From the NCBI GenBank assembly GCA_000934455.1, contig KN882267.1:251594-275291 (forward strand): a stretch of 23,698 bases of DNA, read 5' to 3'. A program made the position numbers and the translations under genes. The notes beneath the pieces were generated by a model, which worked only from the letters and a program-made list of their open reading frames with translations, made no database searches and was not told where the DNA came from. The DNA comes from Apostichopus parvimensis (taxonomy: Eukaryota > Echinodermata > Holothuroidea > Aspidochirotida > Stichopodidae). Each line of letters begins with the position of its first letter. The stretch's first letter is position 1. Below, piece by piece: positions 8,776 to 19,264 of this stretch.

Positions 8776-11171
8776 TTCGAAAATCCTAATTTTAAGTTGA
8801 AAGAATTTTAAACCTGCATGTCCATTTTACTAATTTTATGGGATTGATACCAAAATATGAAAAGAGACCGAACAACGAATCCAATTCATTAAGAACTCAC
8901 TCATTTACCTTCACGTGGTAAACAAATCTAGGAGTGTTTCTAGTTTGATAAATTGTAATTTTATTTCCATATGATGTAAATATTCAAGTCTATATTCCCA
9001 TTGTACAGTGTACATCACGAGTCATTGGTACATTATTACCGATATCATATTACTACCCTTATGTCTTTGATATAGTGATTTATTGTAACAATTTGACACG
9101 ATCAACGTCACTCATTTAATAATCACATATTTCTCATAGCGCTTCTGCGCTCGATACATATCTTTATTTGTGACTTCAACATTTTTGCAGTAATAGCAAT
9201 AATTGATTTATCCATAACAAATATAAGGTGTGTCTTAACTACAAATACATTGAGTTAATACAGATATCCGTAGTGAAGTGGTTATTCATTATACCCGCCT
9301 CTGTAAAAAAACTATTTCCCTCTACGCTAGTTACAAAGCGACTCAATTGAAGAAAGTTGACAACGTGCAGTTTGTAAACTACGTTTAAATCTAATTATAG
9401 CGTAAACGAATTTACCAGAAACTGTGATTCAACGACATGATAACTAGTTGAACACAGCATGAACACAAATACTGGATAAACAGAAGAGATAAAATTGAAT
9501 ATGATACAAAATACATCATAATGAAGTTGGAAGAACGTTGTGACTCATCCGAAATGCTTCAAGTTTCTAGATTACTACCCTATGCATTTCATACACGGTA
9601 CTGCACGCTTATCTATCTCAGGTACAGTACGTCCGACCTGCTTTGTCAAAGTCGTGCACTTCATTTTAACCATTCTTCCATTCCATGCGAAATATCTGAT
9701 AATAATCATCATATATATTTAATATGACCATGTTTCAGCAACTTGATATTTCAAAGTGCTGTAATATGTGTAACAATACCATCATATGACTACAACTGTC
9801 GACTATTAAAACCGTACGACTTTTTCGGTCTAAGTGGCCGATATCACTCGGAATAATAAATTTCATTATGTTCTCAGAAAAATAAGAGTAAAACGTGAAA
9901 CTATTCCAAGCACCAAGCATGGTTGTAGTGTATTGCGTTATCTAATACACATGTTGTAATAAAAAAAGCATATGCTACTGTACGTAAACGGGACGACCAG
10001 CGTGTCTGAAGTCCTGAAATAGACAAGAGTGATTTACATTGGCATCTGGCAGTGTCTTTTTATCTCATTTAGCAATTGAGCACACTATATTGAATGATGA
10101 GCGATTATGTTAAATATATATTGTGCAACCATGTTACCTTTGGCCTGTCGATTGTCTCGTTCTTCCAAAGGCGGCGGAAAATGTTGCAATCATGGGGCGG
10201 TGCGGTGGCATACATCAAGGGACGTATGGAGATTTGTGACATTTATTTGAGAGAAAACCACAAAGTTACCTCCAAACAATTCGAGACAAAATATTCTCTG
10301 TTCATTCTGTATCAAAAATTCCAGTATTGAAATGTGTTTAAAAAAAGAGAATTTGTTAATGGTGTTTATATTTACATTTTCAACAAAGTGGCATATCATT
10401 TTAAAAAATGGGCTTTCCAACAAATGTATACAACGGGTAATTGTTATTAAAAATGAGCATTTCTTATTACGAAGAGGAGCACTTTTGCGTGTTTTACTCA
10501 AATTTTTATCAAAATATCGTTACAATTCTACCCCCTTCTCCTCTCCAAAGCGGTAAGTGATCTAACATTTTAAGGGTACCTGGTTTTTATGAGAGCAGGC
10601 TAGTTAAATGACAGAACAAAGTTCACAATATTTGTTGCTAATTTCGTGTAGTGTACATAATATTCAGTGAAGCCAATATGCACAAGGATATGATGAAGTA
10701 CGTTAATAGTCAACATGGCAAATCAGCCAATCAGTGACAAGCATAGTAGGTCAAGTCTCTGGTAGTATTTACGTAAAGTAAAGATCAAACAATCAGCTTT
10801 TATAGAAATAGTATTAGACCAGAGTTCACTGTGTACGACGATGTACACCACAATAACGTAACCTTTATAATATCAGCTTTACCGTATACATCTCAAGTAT
10901 GGGGGTTATTGTCATAAAATGTGACCATTATTAACTAGAAATTGGGTGGAAAAGACAGATAAGGGTCATCTATGTCCACTCTTTATTATGCATTTAAATA
11001 AATTCCCAAAAAATATCAGATATGAATTGTATGATCAAATAAAGACTTTGATTGTGTCAACTCATAAACCTTGAACTTTGGAATCAGTTACAACTATAAA
11101 CTTAATCTACAAGATCTACTTAACGTTTAGGTTTGAATATTAGTACGTCACATGATATGCAAGGCGCCATC

Positions 11172-12984
11172 TTGTCAATTGGATATTTTTTCATTTTCGT
11201 ATGGTCTCTTCTCGTGATTTTCTTCTATTGTTTAAAAGAATCTATACATTGATTCTGATCTGGATGATAAACCCAAAAGTGATGATCGTACTGGTAAGTA
11301 ACGTACAGGTGACTGTCATAACTTTAAGCTCTGAACTTTGATACCACATACTTCATTATTAAAATCACGGACACCAGTGTTCAAGCTCATTTCAAATATT
11401 GCGAAGTTTCAATTCGAATCGAAAATATTTTATTTAATGTATGTTCATGTATTTTTCACTGGATATTTATAGTGGTTTTTCTGTGACAATGACTTCGTTG
11501 CGTTAGTTGTTTAATAAACAAATCTGAACTGTCCAACACAATATAATAAAATGTCAAATTTGCATTGTAAAAGGAAAGACTCTGGATCAACGTGAGAGAA
11601 TTTCGTTAAAATAGGGTTTAATTGGCTTAGCAGAATGATTGTAGTTTGAACAAAAACTTTGCAATAATTGTAACATAAAAAGCTAAATAATGGTTTATCA
11701 GGGACACCCTGATATAAAAAACTAAATTTAACAACCGTATAACAAATTTAAAATACTTGTTTTCTGGTAATTATATGAGCGGTTTACCAGTCAACCCATC
11801 ATAGTTGTTGAATACTTCTAATGTGAACATTAATCACCGAACATGTTACCATATCAATATTTTAATAGTTTACACGTCAAACCTGCATAGACGTAATATG
11901 TACTTAAGTAGTCACATTGTCATTAGTACAATCTTAAATAACTATGAGAGAATTATCCATCATGTACGTTTGATTAACATCAAATCAAATGGGTGTGTAT
12001 GCGTCTGAACCCTTAAATGTTTCACCATTGAAACCCTTCAGAACTAATAACATTACGTCTTAATAGAGTTGTTACTGTAACTTTGAAAAGTGTACTTACA
12101 TGAAAGCATATAAGTTGCTTTTATTTCACGGAAAAATAAGTCATCCCTTAGTCCATGATTCAACTTCGCTGTTAATATTTTCATAAATTTATGAAACAGG
12201 AGAAACGGTTTACAAACGCTTGGTGGATATATTTAAGCATATTTTAACTTAACCTACTTGGGAGACACATTGCGTTGCATTGCATTGCATTGTATTGCAT
12301 TTAATAGTATAATGGCTTAAATGTAGGTACATTAAAGAGCGGTGGACTACACGTTGCACTAATGATATTTGTAATTGATATTTTCTTTGATGTAAAATAT
12401 GTGATCTGGACATCAGCTTGGCCATGACAGCAAGCATCTTACAACTTAGGATCAATTTCGTAAGTTATAATAGTTACAATGTTACCTTACGGTAAAACAT
12501 GAGAACGACAAGAAGTTCCTTCAAAACCCTCCATATTTGATATTCTGGATAAACGCTAGTACTGTGAATGCGTTCAAAGTATATTAATAAATGTTCCATA
12601 TTGAGGTACGGTACCATTCTAAATTATAGGCGCAACATATTTATCAAGGTTTCATATCGGAAGGTGGGAGCACATCAGACCACTGGTGTATACAAGGACG
12701 GGGAGGTGAGGGTGCCCTGGGGCTGGGGCATCCAGCCCAAAATGTTTTAGTCAAGGGATTTTAGCAAACACCCTTGTATAATTACTGCCGGTCACCATCA
12801 TACAATGATAAGATACTCTCATCATGTTATGGAACATTTACTTTGGTCATTTAAACAGGTTTCCGCAAAAGCTCGTGTTTTATACTTGCATGCACATTTT
12901 GAACATACGGATACTTCATTCCAAACGTGTAACAAACGCTTATACAACTTGAAAAATGACTACTTGGGAATCTCATTATAAAAA
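11172..12984. other. Intergenic DNA without a recognised gene
   Basis: AT-rich DNA following the tandem duplication. No frame is convincing on either strand. The one distinctive feature is a GCATT pentanucleotide run at about 12271-12300. A slightly GC-richer patch at 12655-12745 (GGGGAGGTGAGGGTGCCC region) gives a 60-codon frame without recognisable domains. Confidence 0.45.
12271..12300. repeat. (GCATT)n microsatellite
   Basis: About six imperfect GCATT/GTATT/GCGTT pentanucleotide units in a row. Confidence 0.75.
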
Positions 12985-13036
12985 GATAGATAAACAGATA
13001 GATCTATATATAGATAGATAGATAGATTGATAGACA
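12985..13036. repeat. (GATA)n microsatellite, left of the gap
   Basis: Imperfect GATA/TAGA tetranucleotides, interrupted by GATCTATATATA and by GACA variants. It lies about 80 bases left of the assembly gap. Confidence 0.75.
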
Positions 13037-13116
13037 GATCAGTCTAAATGTGGTCATGCGTTAAGTAAAGCGTGTTTTCATTTTACCGCAGCTGATTATT
13101 ATAGAGTGAGCTTTAG

Positions 13117-13166
13117 NNNNNNNNNNNNNNNNNNNNNNNNNNNNNNNNNNNNNNNNNNNNNNNNNN
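13117..13166. other. Assembly gap (50 N)
   Basis: Exactly 50 undetermined bases. Tetranucleotide repeats flank it: GATA type on the left and GGAT type on the right. The gap probably reflects an unresolved simple-sequence array, and its true length may differ. Confidence 0.99.
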
Positions 13167-13205
13167 ATGGATGGACAGATGGATGGAAGGATCGATGGAT
13201 GGATC
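13167..13205. repeat. (GGAT)n microsatellite, right of the gap
   Basis: ATGG units with CAG and AAGGATC variants start directly at the gap edge, so the array very likely extends into the gap. Confidence 0.8.
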
Positions 13206-14630
13206 AAAAGAACAAACACCCGGTAAAAAACAACGCTTTTACCTACTAAGAGTACTTCAGGCGTCTATATTTTTGACAAACTTCTTATGCCATTCTAAAG
13301 CAAACTGGAGGAATACATAACTAACAAAAGATTCGGTGAACTAAAAATAAGGATAATCCGTCTTCATATCCGTATATGTTATAATCGGTCTTTAACTTCC
13401 TTCAAGAAGGTGTCCAATGCCAATAATGTGACAATTAATTTCAAATGAAATGTCATTATGAACTTCCAGACTCCTCAAAAATAAAAAGCAAATGAAAGTA
13501 TAGGACATTAGGTCCGTTTACCCAAGCACCTTTAATTACATTAGATTATTTTTCAAGTGATCAACGTTAAACTTTAGAATTGTGTAAGTCTAATAATGTT
13601 TCAAGATTAAGCAAATCCAAAAGTTTCTTCACCTCAGAATAAAATAAACAAGTGATTAGTACCAATTTCTTTTTACTTTGAAGATAATATTGAATCAAAT
13701 TGAGATTGTTTGGCAAAGTTACCTAATTTAAAATTAATGTATTGTCGATTTTTTTTGTTTCTGTCTCAATTAATGACTAGCACTCTACTCTTAGAGTAGT
13801 AATAATTTGTTGCGGTAAAGTAAAGCAAAAAATATGTGTACATCGTTCTAACTTTGATTTTACTAAAGTAGACACGAATTTGTTTGCATCGCTTATCTTT
13901 GTTACCGTTTTAGATTGCAGCATGTGTAAGTACCCAAAGCAAGGAACACAATGTAAGAACAATTTAATATACCTTGCTCTTGTAACAAAACTGTTCGGAC
14001 CAAAATCTCCTCGCTATTGTGCGTACGAGAGCGCGGCAACATATTAAATAGCTACAAAAAATAGAGCGTGATTAAAAATCACATCTACAAAATGTGGTTA
14101 ACAGTGACATGTCGATACTATTTTTAATACAAAGCCTTCAATTTGCTCTATCTATAACATGCAAATGAAAGATAAAGTGAACAAACATGCAAAGTATATA
14201 TGACCTTCAGCGTGACTGCACTAACACATTACATCCTTGAGAGGTGTCTAGTGAGTGATTACAATAACAGCCAGAAAAGAAACCGGTTCATTCAGATTGA
14301 TCCCATCCAATACGACTACGAAGCAAAAATTATTATCAGCATTGTTTGTATACGTTGGGTGTGTATTTAGTCAACTATTTGGAGTTACGGTATATATTCA
14401 GTGATGTTAAACTACAATATCGCAATTTTCAATCAATCTGTGCTAACCTATTCATGGTAAGTATAAAATCCTTGGTATTTTTTTTATATGCCTTCAAAAC
14501 CAATATCCTTTAGGTTCCATCAATCTTTAAGTTATGATAAAAACGTGCTGATTTTGTTTTCGATTTCTTTCATATGCCGGACGAATCAACAATTCAGTTT
14601 CGTATTATAACTGTACATTTATTCGCATTT
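13206..14630. other. Intergenic DNA upstream of the Death-fold gene
   Basis: AT-rich DNA without a credible gene. Its right end would hold the upstream regulatory region of the gene that starts at 14877, but I can name no specific enhancer or binding site. A short palindrome (CTACTC-TTA-GAGTAG, 13785-13799) is within chance expectation. Confidence 0.4.
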
Positions 14631-14636
14631 ATGTGC

Positions 14637-14644
14637 TATAAAAG
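14637..14644 (+). promoter_or_regulatory. TATA box candidate for the Death-fold gene
   Basis: A TATAAAAG octamer, a good consensus TATA box, lies 240 bases before the ATG at 14877. A start about 30 bases downstream would give a 5' leader of about 205 bases with several upstream ATGs. No other promoter element is clear. Its role rests on position only. Confidence 0.4.
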
Positions 14645-14876
14645 GTAGCTCCATACACATCATGTATAACAATTATTAAATTTGCACCATTTATCACAAA
14701 GACAACAAAACTGCCCAACAAATGTAACATTAAACATTCGAAGTCTACATATTCTGGAAACCATTTTATATCCTGAGTAATCCAGTTATTGCCTTGACTC
14801 AGGAACTTTACGTAGAATTTGCAGTCAAAGTAATTCACCCTCATTTGTATTTTGCATGCGAAATTACAGACCTAAG

Positions 14877-14934
14877 ATGGCTGCCTCTTTTAATCCCGAG
14901 GACATCAAACCGGGTGTGAAGAAGACAGTGAACG
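14877..14934 (+). CDS. Death-fold gene, exon 1 (start exon)
   Basis: The exon encodes M-A-A-S-F-N-P-E-D-I-K-P-G-V-K-K-T-V-N plus the first base of codon 20. It is followed by a good donor (AACG|GTAAGA). The ATG at 14877 is in strong initiation context (AAGATGG). An in-frame ATG at 14856 would add seven residues but has weak context (GCATGC). A cag at 14868-14870 could be an acceptor, so an untranslated exon further upstream is possible. The exon ends in phase 1. Joining its last G to the AT at 15321 gives Asp-20 and the exact frame of the first domain. That match is the reason I assign this exon to the gene. The short acidic/basic leader has no signal peptide, which fits a cytosolic protein. 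Confidence 0.6.
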
Positions 14935-15320
14935 GTAAGATTGGAAGATGAACAATTTTCATTTATTGTGTATGTTGTCCTATTTGTGTTAGGCTGTTTT
15001 ATATACAATCCACTGTACACTATTGCGTTTGCCAATATATTTGAGAAGCTATAGATTTACTTTTCTTTTATAAAAAACACGTAACATTGGTGAATTTAAT
15101 GCTGATATCATGAAATACATATTGACAACAAACAGTTATATGTGAATCAAACTTTTGAAAGTGAAAAGGAATACCAGGTCATTACAATTTGATCGATAAA
15201 GTTTTAATTCTTCATGTTCATATCAATAACGCATCCACTGTTTAAACATCCCTTCATATATGAAGGAGTGCTCCATGTGCTAGTTATATGTCTTTTATTT
15301 GTTGTCGTTATTTTCAACAG

Positions 15321-15623
15321 ATTTTGATAGTTTTAAAGTTGCACTTGCTAAAGTTCTGACTGATAAAAATGTTATTGAACTGGCTACGATCTTTAATTAT
15401 CCGCCTGCTATCAAAGAGGAGCTGGGTACTGCAGCCAGTGCAGGCCGTCTCATGATTCATATGGAAGAGAGAGGACAAATAGAGCCAACAAGTATCCTGA
15501 CACTTCTGTGTGCGCTGAAGAAAATGGATCTTCATGGGATTGAAAAACGTGTAAGAAAGCTGTACGAGGAACATACAGGGATACTATGTTCCAGTGATGA
15601 TCAGTCTAAGGCTCAAATAGAAG
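15321..15623 (+). CDS. Death-fold gene, exon 2: first DED/DD-like domain
   Basis: The exon is bounded by TTTTCAACAG| and |GTACTG, phase 1 at both ends. It encodes residues 20-121 of the model. Residues 21-105 have the amphipathic pattern of a six-helix Death-fold domain: F21-D-S-F-K-V-A-L near the start, a middle helix with I65-H-M-E-E-R-G71, and an ending with A84-L-K-K-M-D-L90-H-G-I-E-K-R-V97. The 'E-x-RG-x-I' turn and the 'K-K-M-D-L' stretch resemble the DED pattern (family RxDL motif), but the middle also fits Death domains. The family makes protein-protein adaptor contacts in apoptosis and immune signalling, in the cytosol. A short Ser/Asp linker (108-121) follows. Subtype is uncertain; Death-fold membership is fairly sure. 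Confidence 0.75.
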
Positions 15624-16948
15624 GTACTGTAGCTTAAACATCTTAATTATGTTGGTTTACTGTGATTGGTTATTTTCGAATTTGAAAGTTCGGATTTGAT
15701 ATCATGTTATTGATGAATCGATTATATACTAAGGATTGGTGCTTTCATTTACAAGTAACCACGCACGGGAGCCTATTCGCAAGTGTACAAGGCTAAGTGG
15801 ATATTTAAAGTAAACATTTCTTGAAAACTTGCAAAGTATAACACTCAACTTTCAACAGAAAGTGAAGTTTGATAAAATATAGTTAGAGATAAATTGTTCG
15901 TTTAATAACTGAAGATACACTAGTTTGCGTGTAATAATAGAACAAGGTGACTGGGTGTATAGTATCTTAATACTATAAATTTGATATTCTCGATGGATAG
16001 GTCAAAGCTGTTTACAATACATCTGAATGAGATATTTAACTAGAATGGTAATGCTACACTTCCTAAAATCAATGTTTTAATGCCTCATTTTCGTTCTTAC
16101 AAAAAGAACACATTGGCTTTTATTTGATTTTATGTTAAAAAAAAGTTTGTAGCTAATATTCTATGAATAAATTGTTCTCCGTTTGAATCTCTGACCGCAG
16201 CGAAGAGCAAACAGAAAATATTCTAGTTTAATTCGTACTTGTAACTTATTCTCATATACAAACGGCTTTAGGACATTTATATTCTCTTTTAATAAGAAAT
16301 TATATGTTACATTATTCGAACGAGAGCATGTAGTAAAGATAGTGAGGCCGATAATGGTATCATTTTTTATTCGATGCGCTTTACATTTGTTTTCTACTCA
16401 TGGGTATAACTGTAGTAATTTGATAATAAACAGTAAATGACAATAATATTTGATAAATATTATTACTGGAGTTGATAAATGAGCTTAGGATCTTGACTGG
16501 AGCCGACTTACAACCGGCAAATTCATGACCAGTACGCCATTCATTACTTGTACTCAATCTGTACCTGTGTACTGGAGTAATTGTTTGAACTTTACTCCAT
16601 GAATCAAGTGGACACATAACCTTCCTACAACCGGTTAGGCCTTACATTCTTTTTAAAACCATAGCCGCCAATTGCACAGCTAGAATATGCAAAATATTTG
16701 AAGGTCTTTTGCTGTCTAGAGGGCGCATCGCAGCTTGTGCATGTTCAAAGTTATTTCCCACATACCTAGTGATATTATACTTATATCTGAGAAAACTCTA
16801 TACTCCGAGTAGAAAACTAAAAGCGTCCTTACTCGACATTCGACTTGCAAGGGATGTTTAGTGAGTCTGGACAGATGAGTAAATATTGGACTAGGGTAGA
16901 GGAGCTTCTCTGTGTGTGTTTACCATATCCTCTGTAAAACACACTTAG
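15624..16948 (+). other. Intron 2, first part
   Basis: AT-rich intronic DNA between the first domain exon and the decayed domain exon. A 78-codon minus-strand frame (16381-16617) has no recognisable domain and I do not call it. Nothing else stands out. Confidence 0.5.
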
Positions 16949-17076
16949 CTTCAAAGTTGACCTACCCGACCATTGGCCTCTTCTCGTGATTCAACAGTTA
17001 TCAAATTTCCTTGCATTAAAATCCGGAGAGATTGATAGCAACGATAGATTCGGGACACCTGGATATATGTCAATTT
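16949..17076 (+). pseudogene. Decayed duplicate of the second Death-fold exon
   Basis: This intronic stretch aligns with the exon at 17659-17949. Counting matches of 16981-17070 against 17701-17790 without gaps gives 73 of 90 (81%), and the match extends left to CTTCAAAG at 16949. In the corresponding frame it reads F-K-V-D-L-P-D-H, then L-V-I-Q-Q-L-S, then L-K-S-G-E, then T-P-G-Y-M, and ends at an in-frame TGA (17079-17081), where similarity also stops. The last two domain helices (M-E-R-R-G onward) are missing. The only nearby AG (16947-16948) would splice in the wrong phase after exon 2. It is most likely a dead copy left by in-place exon duplication. A regulated 'poison' exon is a weaker alternative. 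Confidence 0.85.
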
Positions 17077-17658
17077 GAGTCAAAATGTCTTTGAGCATTA
17101 ATTAATAATTCCTGCCTCCCACCTGATGAATACCTATCGATTTTGCAGATACAGCCTATTATCATAGACTGATCTATAACTGCTAACGATATAGGTACCT
17201 AACCACATTGATTAAGTGACGCATGAATGCAAATGTCGTCTTTGATTTATGATGTGGTAGTAATAGGTATACATTAAGACAGTACACAAACAAAATTGCC
17301 ATCTTTAACTGACCCCATGATAGTTAGGAACATCTGGAAAAATGGGAAAAAAGGAACGAACAACGTTCACTCATCGATAATCTGTGGAAGCGGTACGCAT
17401 TATCATTATTCTGACATGCATACAAACTATCTAACATTATATTGTAATTTGAGTCAAACTATTTTCTCATACATCTTGATGCTTTGTATGTATTTGTTTA
17501 TTTCGGGGGAGAAAGGTCGTTGATCATTCCTATAGATTTGGTTTCCATGACGTAACTATGACTGTATGTCTTACTTAGCATGCAAGCTAAAATGCAGACA
17601 ACAGACATATGCATTTAGGAATCTCTTAGCATCGCCTTCATTTGTTTCTATGTCGCAG

Positions 17659-17949
17659 GTTTCGGTCGTTTCAAAAACGACCTAGCTGATCATCTGGATC
17701 TTCCCGTGATTCGTAAATTATCATATTTGCTTGGATTAAAATCCGGAGAGACTGATATCATCGACAGATCCCGGACACCCGGATACATGATGGTGAACCT
17801 TATGGAGCGGCGAGGAGTAATTTCTTCTACTTGTATTACAGATCTTGTAAACATGTTACACGACTTGAAGCTGGCTGGTCTTGCTAAGAGAATACAAGAG
17901 TCTTTCCAAGCAAACACTTCCCAAACAATGAAAGACCAGGATTTGGAAG
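17659..17949 (+). CDS. Death-fold gene, exon 3: second DED/DD-like domain
   Basis: The exon lies between TGTCGCAG| and |GTAATC, phase 1 at both ends, and continues codon 121 from exon 2. Residues 121-204 form a second domain with the same layout as the first: F122-G-R-F-K-N-D-L-A at the start, L141-S-Y-L-L-G-L in the middle, M165-V-N-L-M-E-R-R-G173-V-I, and an ending L187-H-D-L-K-L-A-G-L-A-K-R-I199. The shared 'M-E-x-R-G-x-I' and 'L-x-G-[IL]-x-K-R-[VI]' features show that the two domains are paralogous. A hydrophilic linker rich in Gln, Thr and Asp (204-217) follows. Tandem DEDs occur in caspase-8/10, FLIP and PEA-type relatives, but no protease part is seen here. A decayed third copy lies 0.6 kb upstream. 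Confidence 0.75.
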
Positions 17950-18667
17950 GTAATCATCTGTTCTAGATATTAATGTTATGTTTAAAGTTACTCAAACAAG
18001 AGAGAAAAGTCGCCAAAGTATTGAAGATCGGGCTATAACATGACTAAACGTTGCTATAACTCGTAGCTTTGATAATATTAATTCTCAAATTAATAGATAC
18101 CGATATGCTTTGACTAAATTGACTCTCCATGATGAAGGGTGTAAGTTTGAACACAAGAACAACCAGATAAAAAAGAACTGTTTGATGTATCGGGGTATTA
18201 TAATTAAGCTAATGTTAATACTTCTCGTGTTTTTAAAAGGAAGCTAACTAGAAAAGTCCCTACATATGTAGTCACTCTTTTCTCTAAAAAAAAGATCGGT
18301 GACTGGGATTTAAAGAGAAATGCGGCCTGAACTTCAAATGAGCAACAGAAAAAGGAAATTGTGGAACGCAAAACATGAAAATAATATAGAAACAAAGTTG
18401 CGACGAGCGAACGACATAAATTAAAGATTAAAACTTTGACTGCAGCGGTATTCAAAGTTTATAATTCAAATGAAGTTACGTGTACGCTTTCCTTAAAAAA
18501 TGTCAGTTAGTTAAGCGTTTATTGTGAAATTATTTATTCATTGCGTTATGCGTTTTCATTGAAAGTAAGCACATTTCAAACTACTCTGAATGTCACATGT
18601 TTATATATAATGGTACGACTTTCCGAGTCATGATGAAATTGTTCAAAAATTCTTTTTCTTATAGCAG

Positions 18668-18702
18668 CCAATGTACCCCTGCGTCAACCAAGGAAAGTAT
18701 GA
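18668..18702 (+). CDS. Candidate alternative last exon of the Death-fold gene
   Basis: A strong pyrimidine-rich acceptor (ATTCTTTTTCTTATAGCAG|) ends at 18667. In phase 1 after exon 3 the sequence reads A-N-V-P-L-R-Q-P-R-K-V and stops at TGA (18700-18702), giving a 228-residue protein. The splice acceptor is much better than that of the candidate exon at 19032. The tail is too short to recognise, and no poly(A) signal is close. Using 18664 as acceptor instead adds one Ala. It could be an alternative end, the only end, or a false exon. Confidence 0.3.
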
Positions 18703-19031
18703 TAAATGGTGGAAATGTTTGGTCTTTATTTTATACATTTTTTTAGTTTAAATGGATTGAAGACTCGCCCCAAACCGCATGTCGCCCTCTAAAAAAAAGT
18801 TAACTTTCCGTTGCCTGCAAGTGAAGTTTTTTAGTCGCTACACAATTATGCAGACAGTAATGAAATGTGATACCTTGTTATCTTTAGCTGGACCTGAGGT
18901 GTTCATCGCTGCTTATGTACATAGTGCTGTGGGTATTGACCGCAGCATGTATGCATTGACTGCACACTAGTGGCTAATTACGAACAGTAGCAAGCTGTGT
19001 GTGTGTAATCAAGCTGGAAGCTTGCATGCAG

Positions 19032-19264
19032 TAATGAGCTCGCTCGGTGGAGAAAAAGAAAGTCGGGATAGGTACGGTAGAGATCCTCTGACGTGTAATT
19101 GCAAAACATTTGTCGTAGATCAGATGGTAGAGGCGCGTGTCCATGCAAAAAAGGCAGGATATTTTTGCAGTATTTGCGGATCAAAAGAAATACATTATAC
19201 AAATCGACGACAGAAGAAGACAAGAGCGTTTGGTGAAGTGAACATCTTCGGAGAGCACGAGTAA
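19032..19264 (+). CDS. Candidate last exon of the Death-fold gene, Cys pairs
   Basis: With the acceptor CATGCAG| at 19031, phase 1 fits exon 3 exactly and gives residues 218-294, ending at TAA. An acceptor at 19013 (AATCAAG|) also fits and adds six residues. The part holds C239-x-C241 and C263-x-x-C266 about 21 residues apart, a possible metal site, then a basic run N275-R-R-Q-K-K-T-R282 and an acidic end. I do not recognise the fold. Both acceptors have weak pyrimidine tracts. One base after the stop is a perfect donor, GTAAGT (19266-19271), so the exon may be followed by a 3'UTR intron or may belong to another transcript. Composition is clearly coding-like. Confidence 0.45.

Larger units (their letters stand above)
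8185..11171 (+). repeat. Large direct tandem duplication, unit 2
   Basis: Second unit, starting TAACACAAATATTAATAACA and ending GCAAGGCGCCATC just before unique sequence (TTGTCAATTGG). It aligns with unit 1 across its length except for the two unit-1-only blocks. Its join near 10576-10600 (GGTACCTGG then TTTTTATGAGAGCAG) is the empty site of the foldback element. Its dispersed-repeat copy and 35-bp doublet are retained. No protein gene is supported. Confidence 0.9.

Noticed and set aside
16381-16617. 78-codon minus-strand frame inside intron 2
   Set aside because: It starts with some coding-like composition and contains a GTAAGT-like site, but it has no domain I recognise and no partner exon, and its tail is low-complexity AT-rich sequence.
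18204-18455. 83-codon minus-strand frame in intron 3
   Set aside because: It opposes the Death-fold gene's intron. Its Phe/Leu-rich translation reflects AT-rich sequence, with no motif or splice support.
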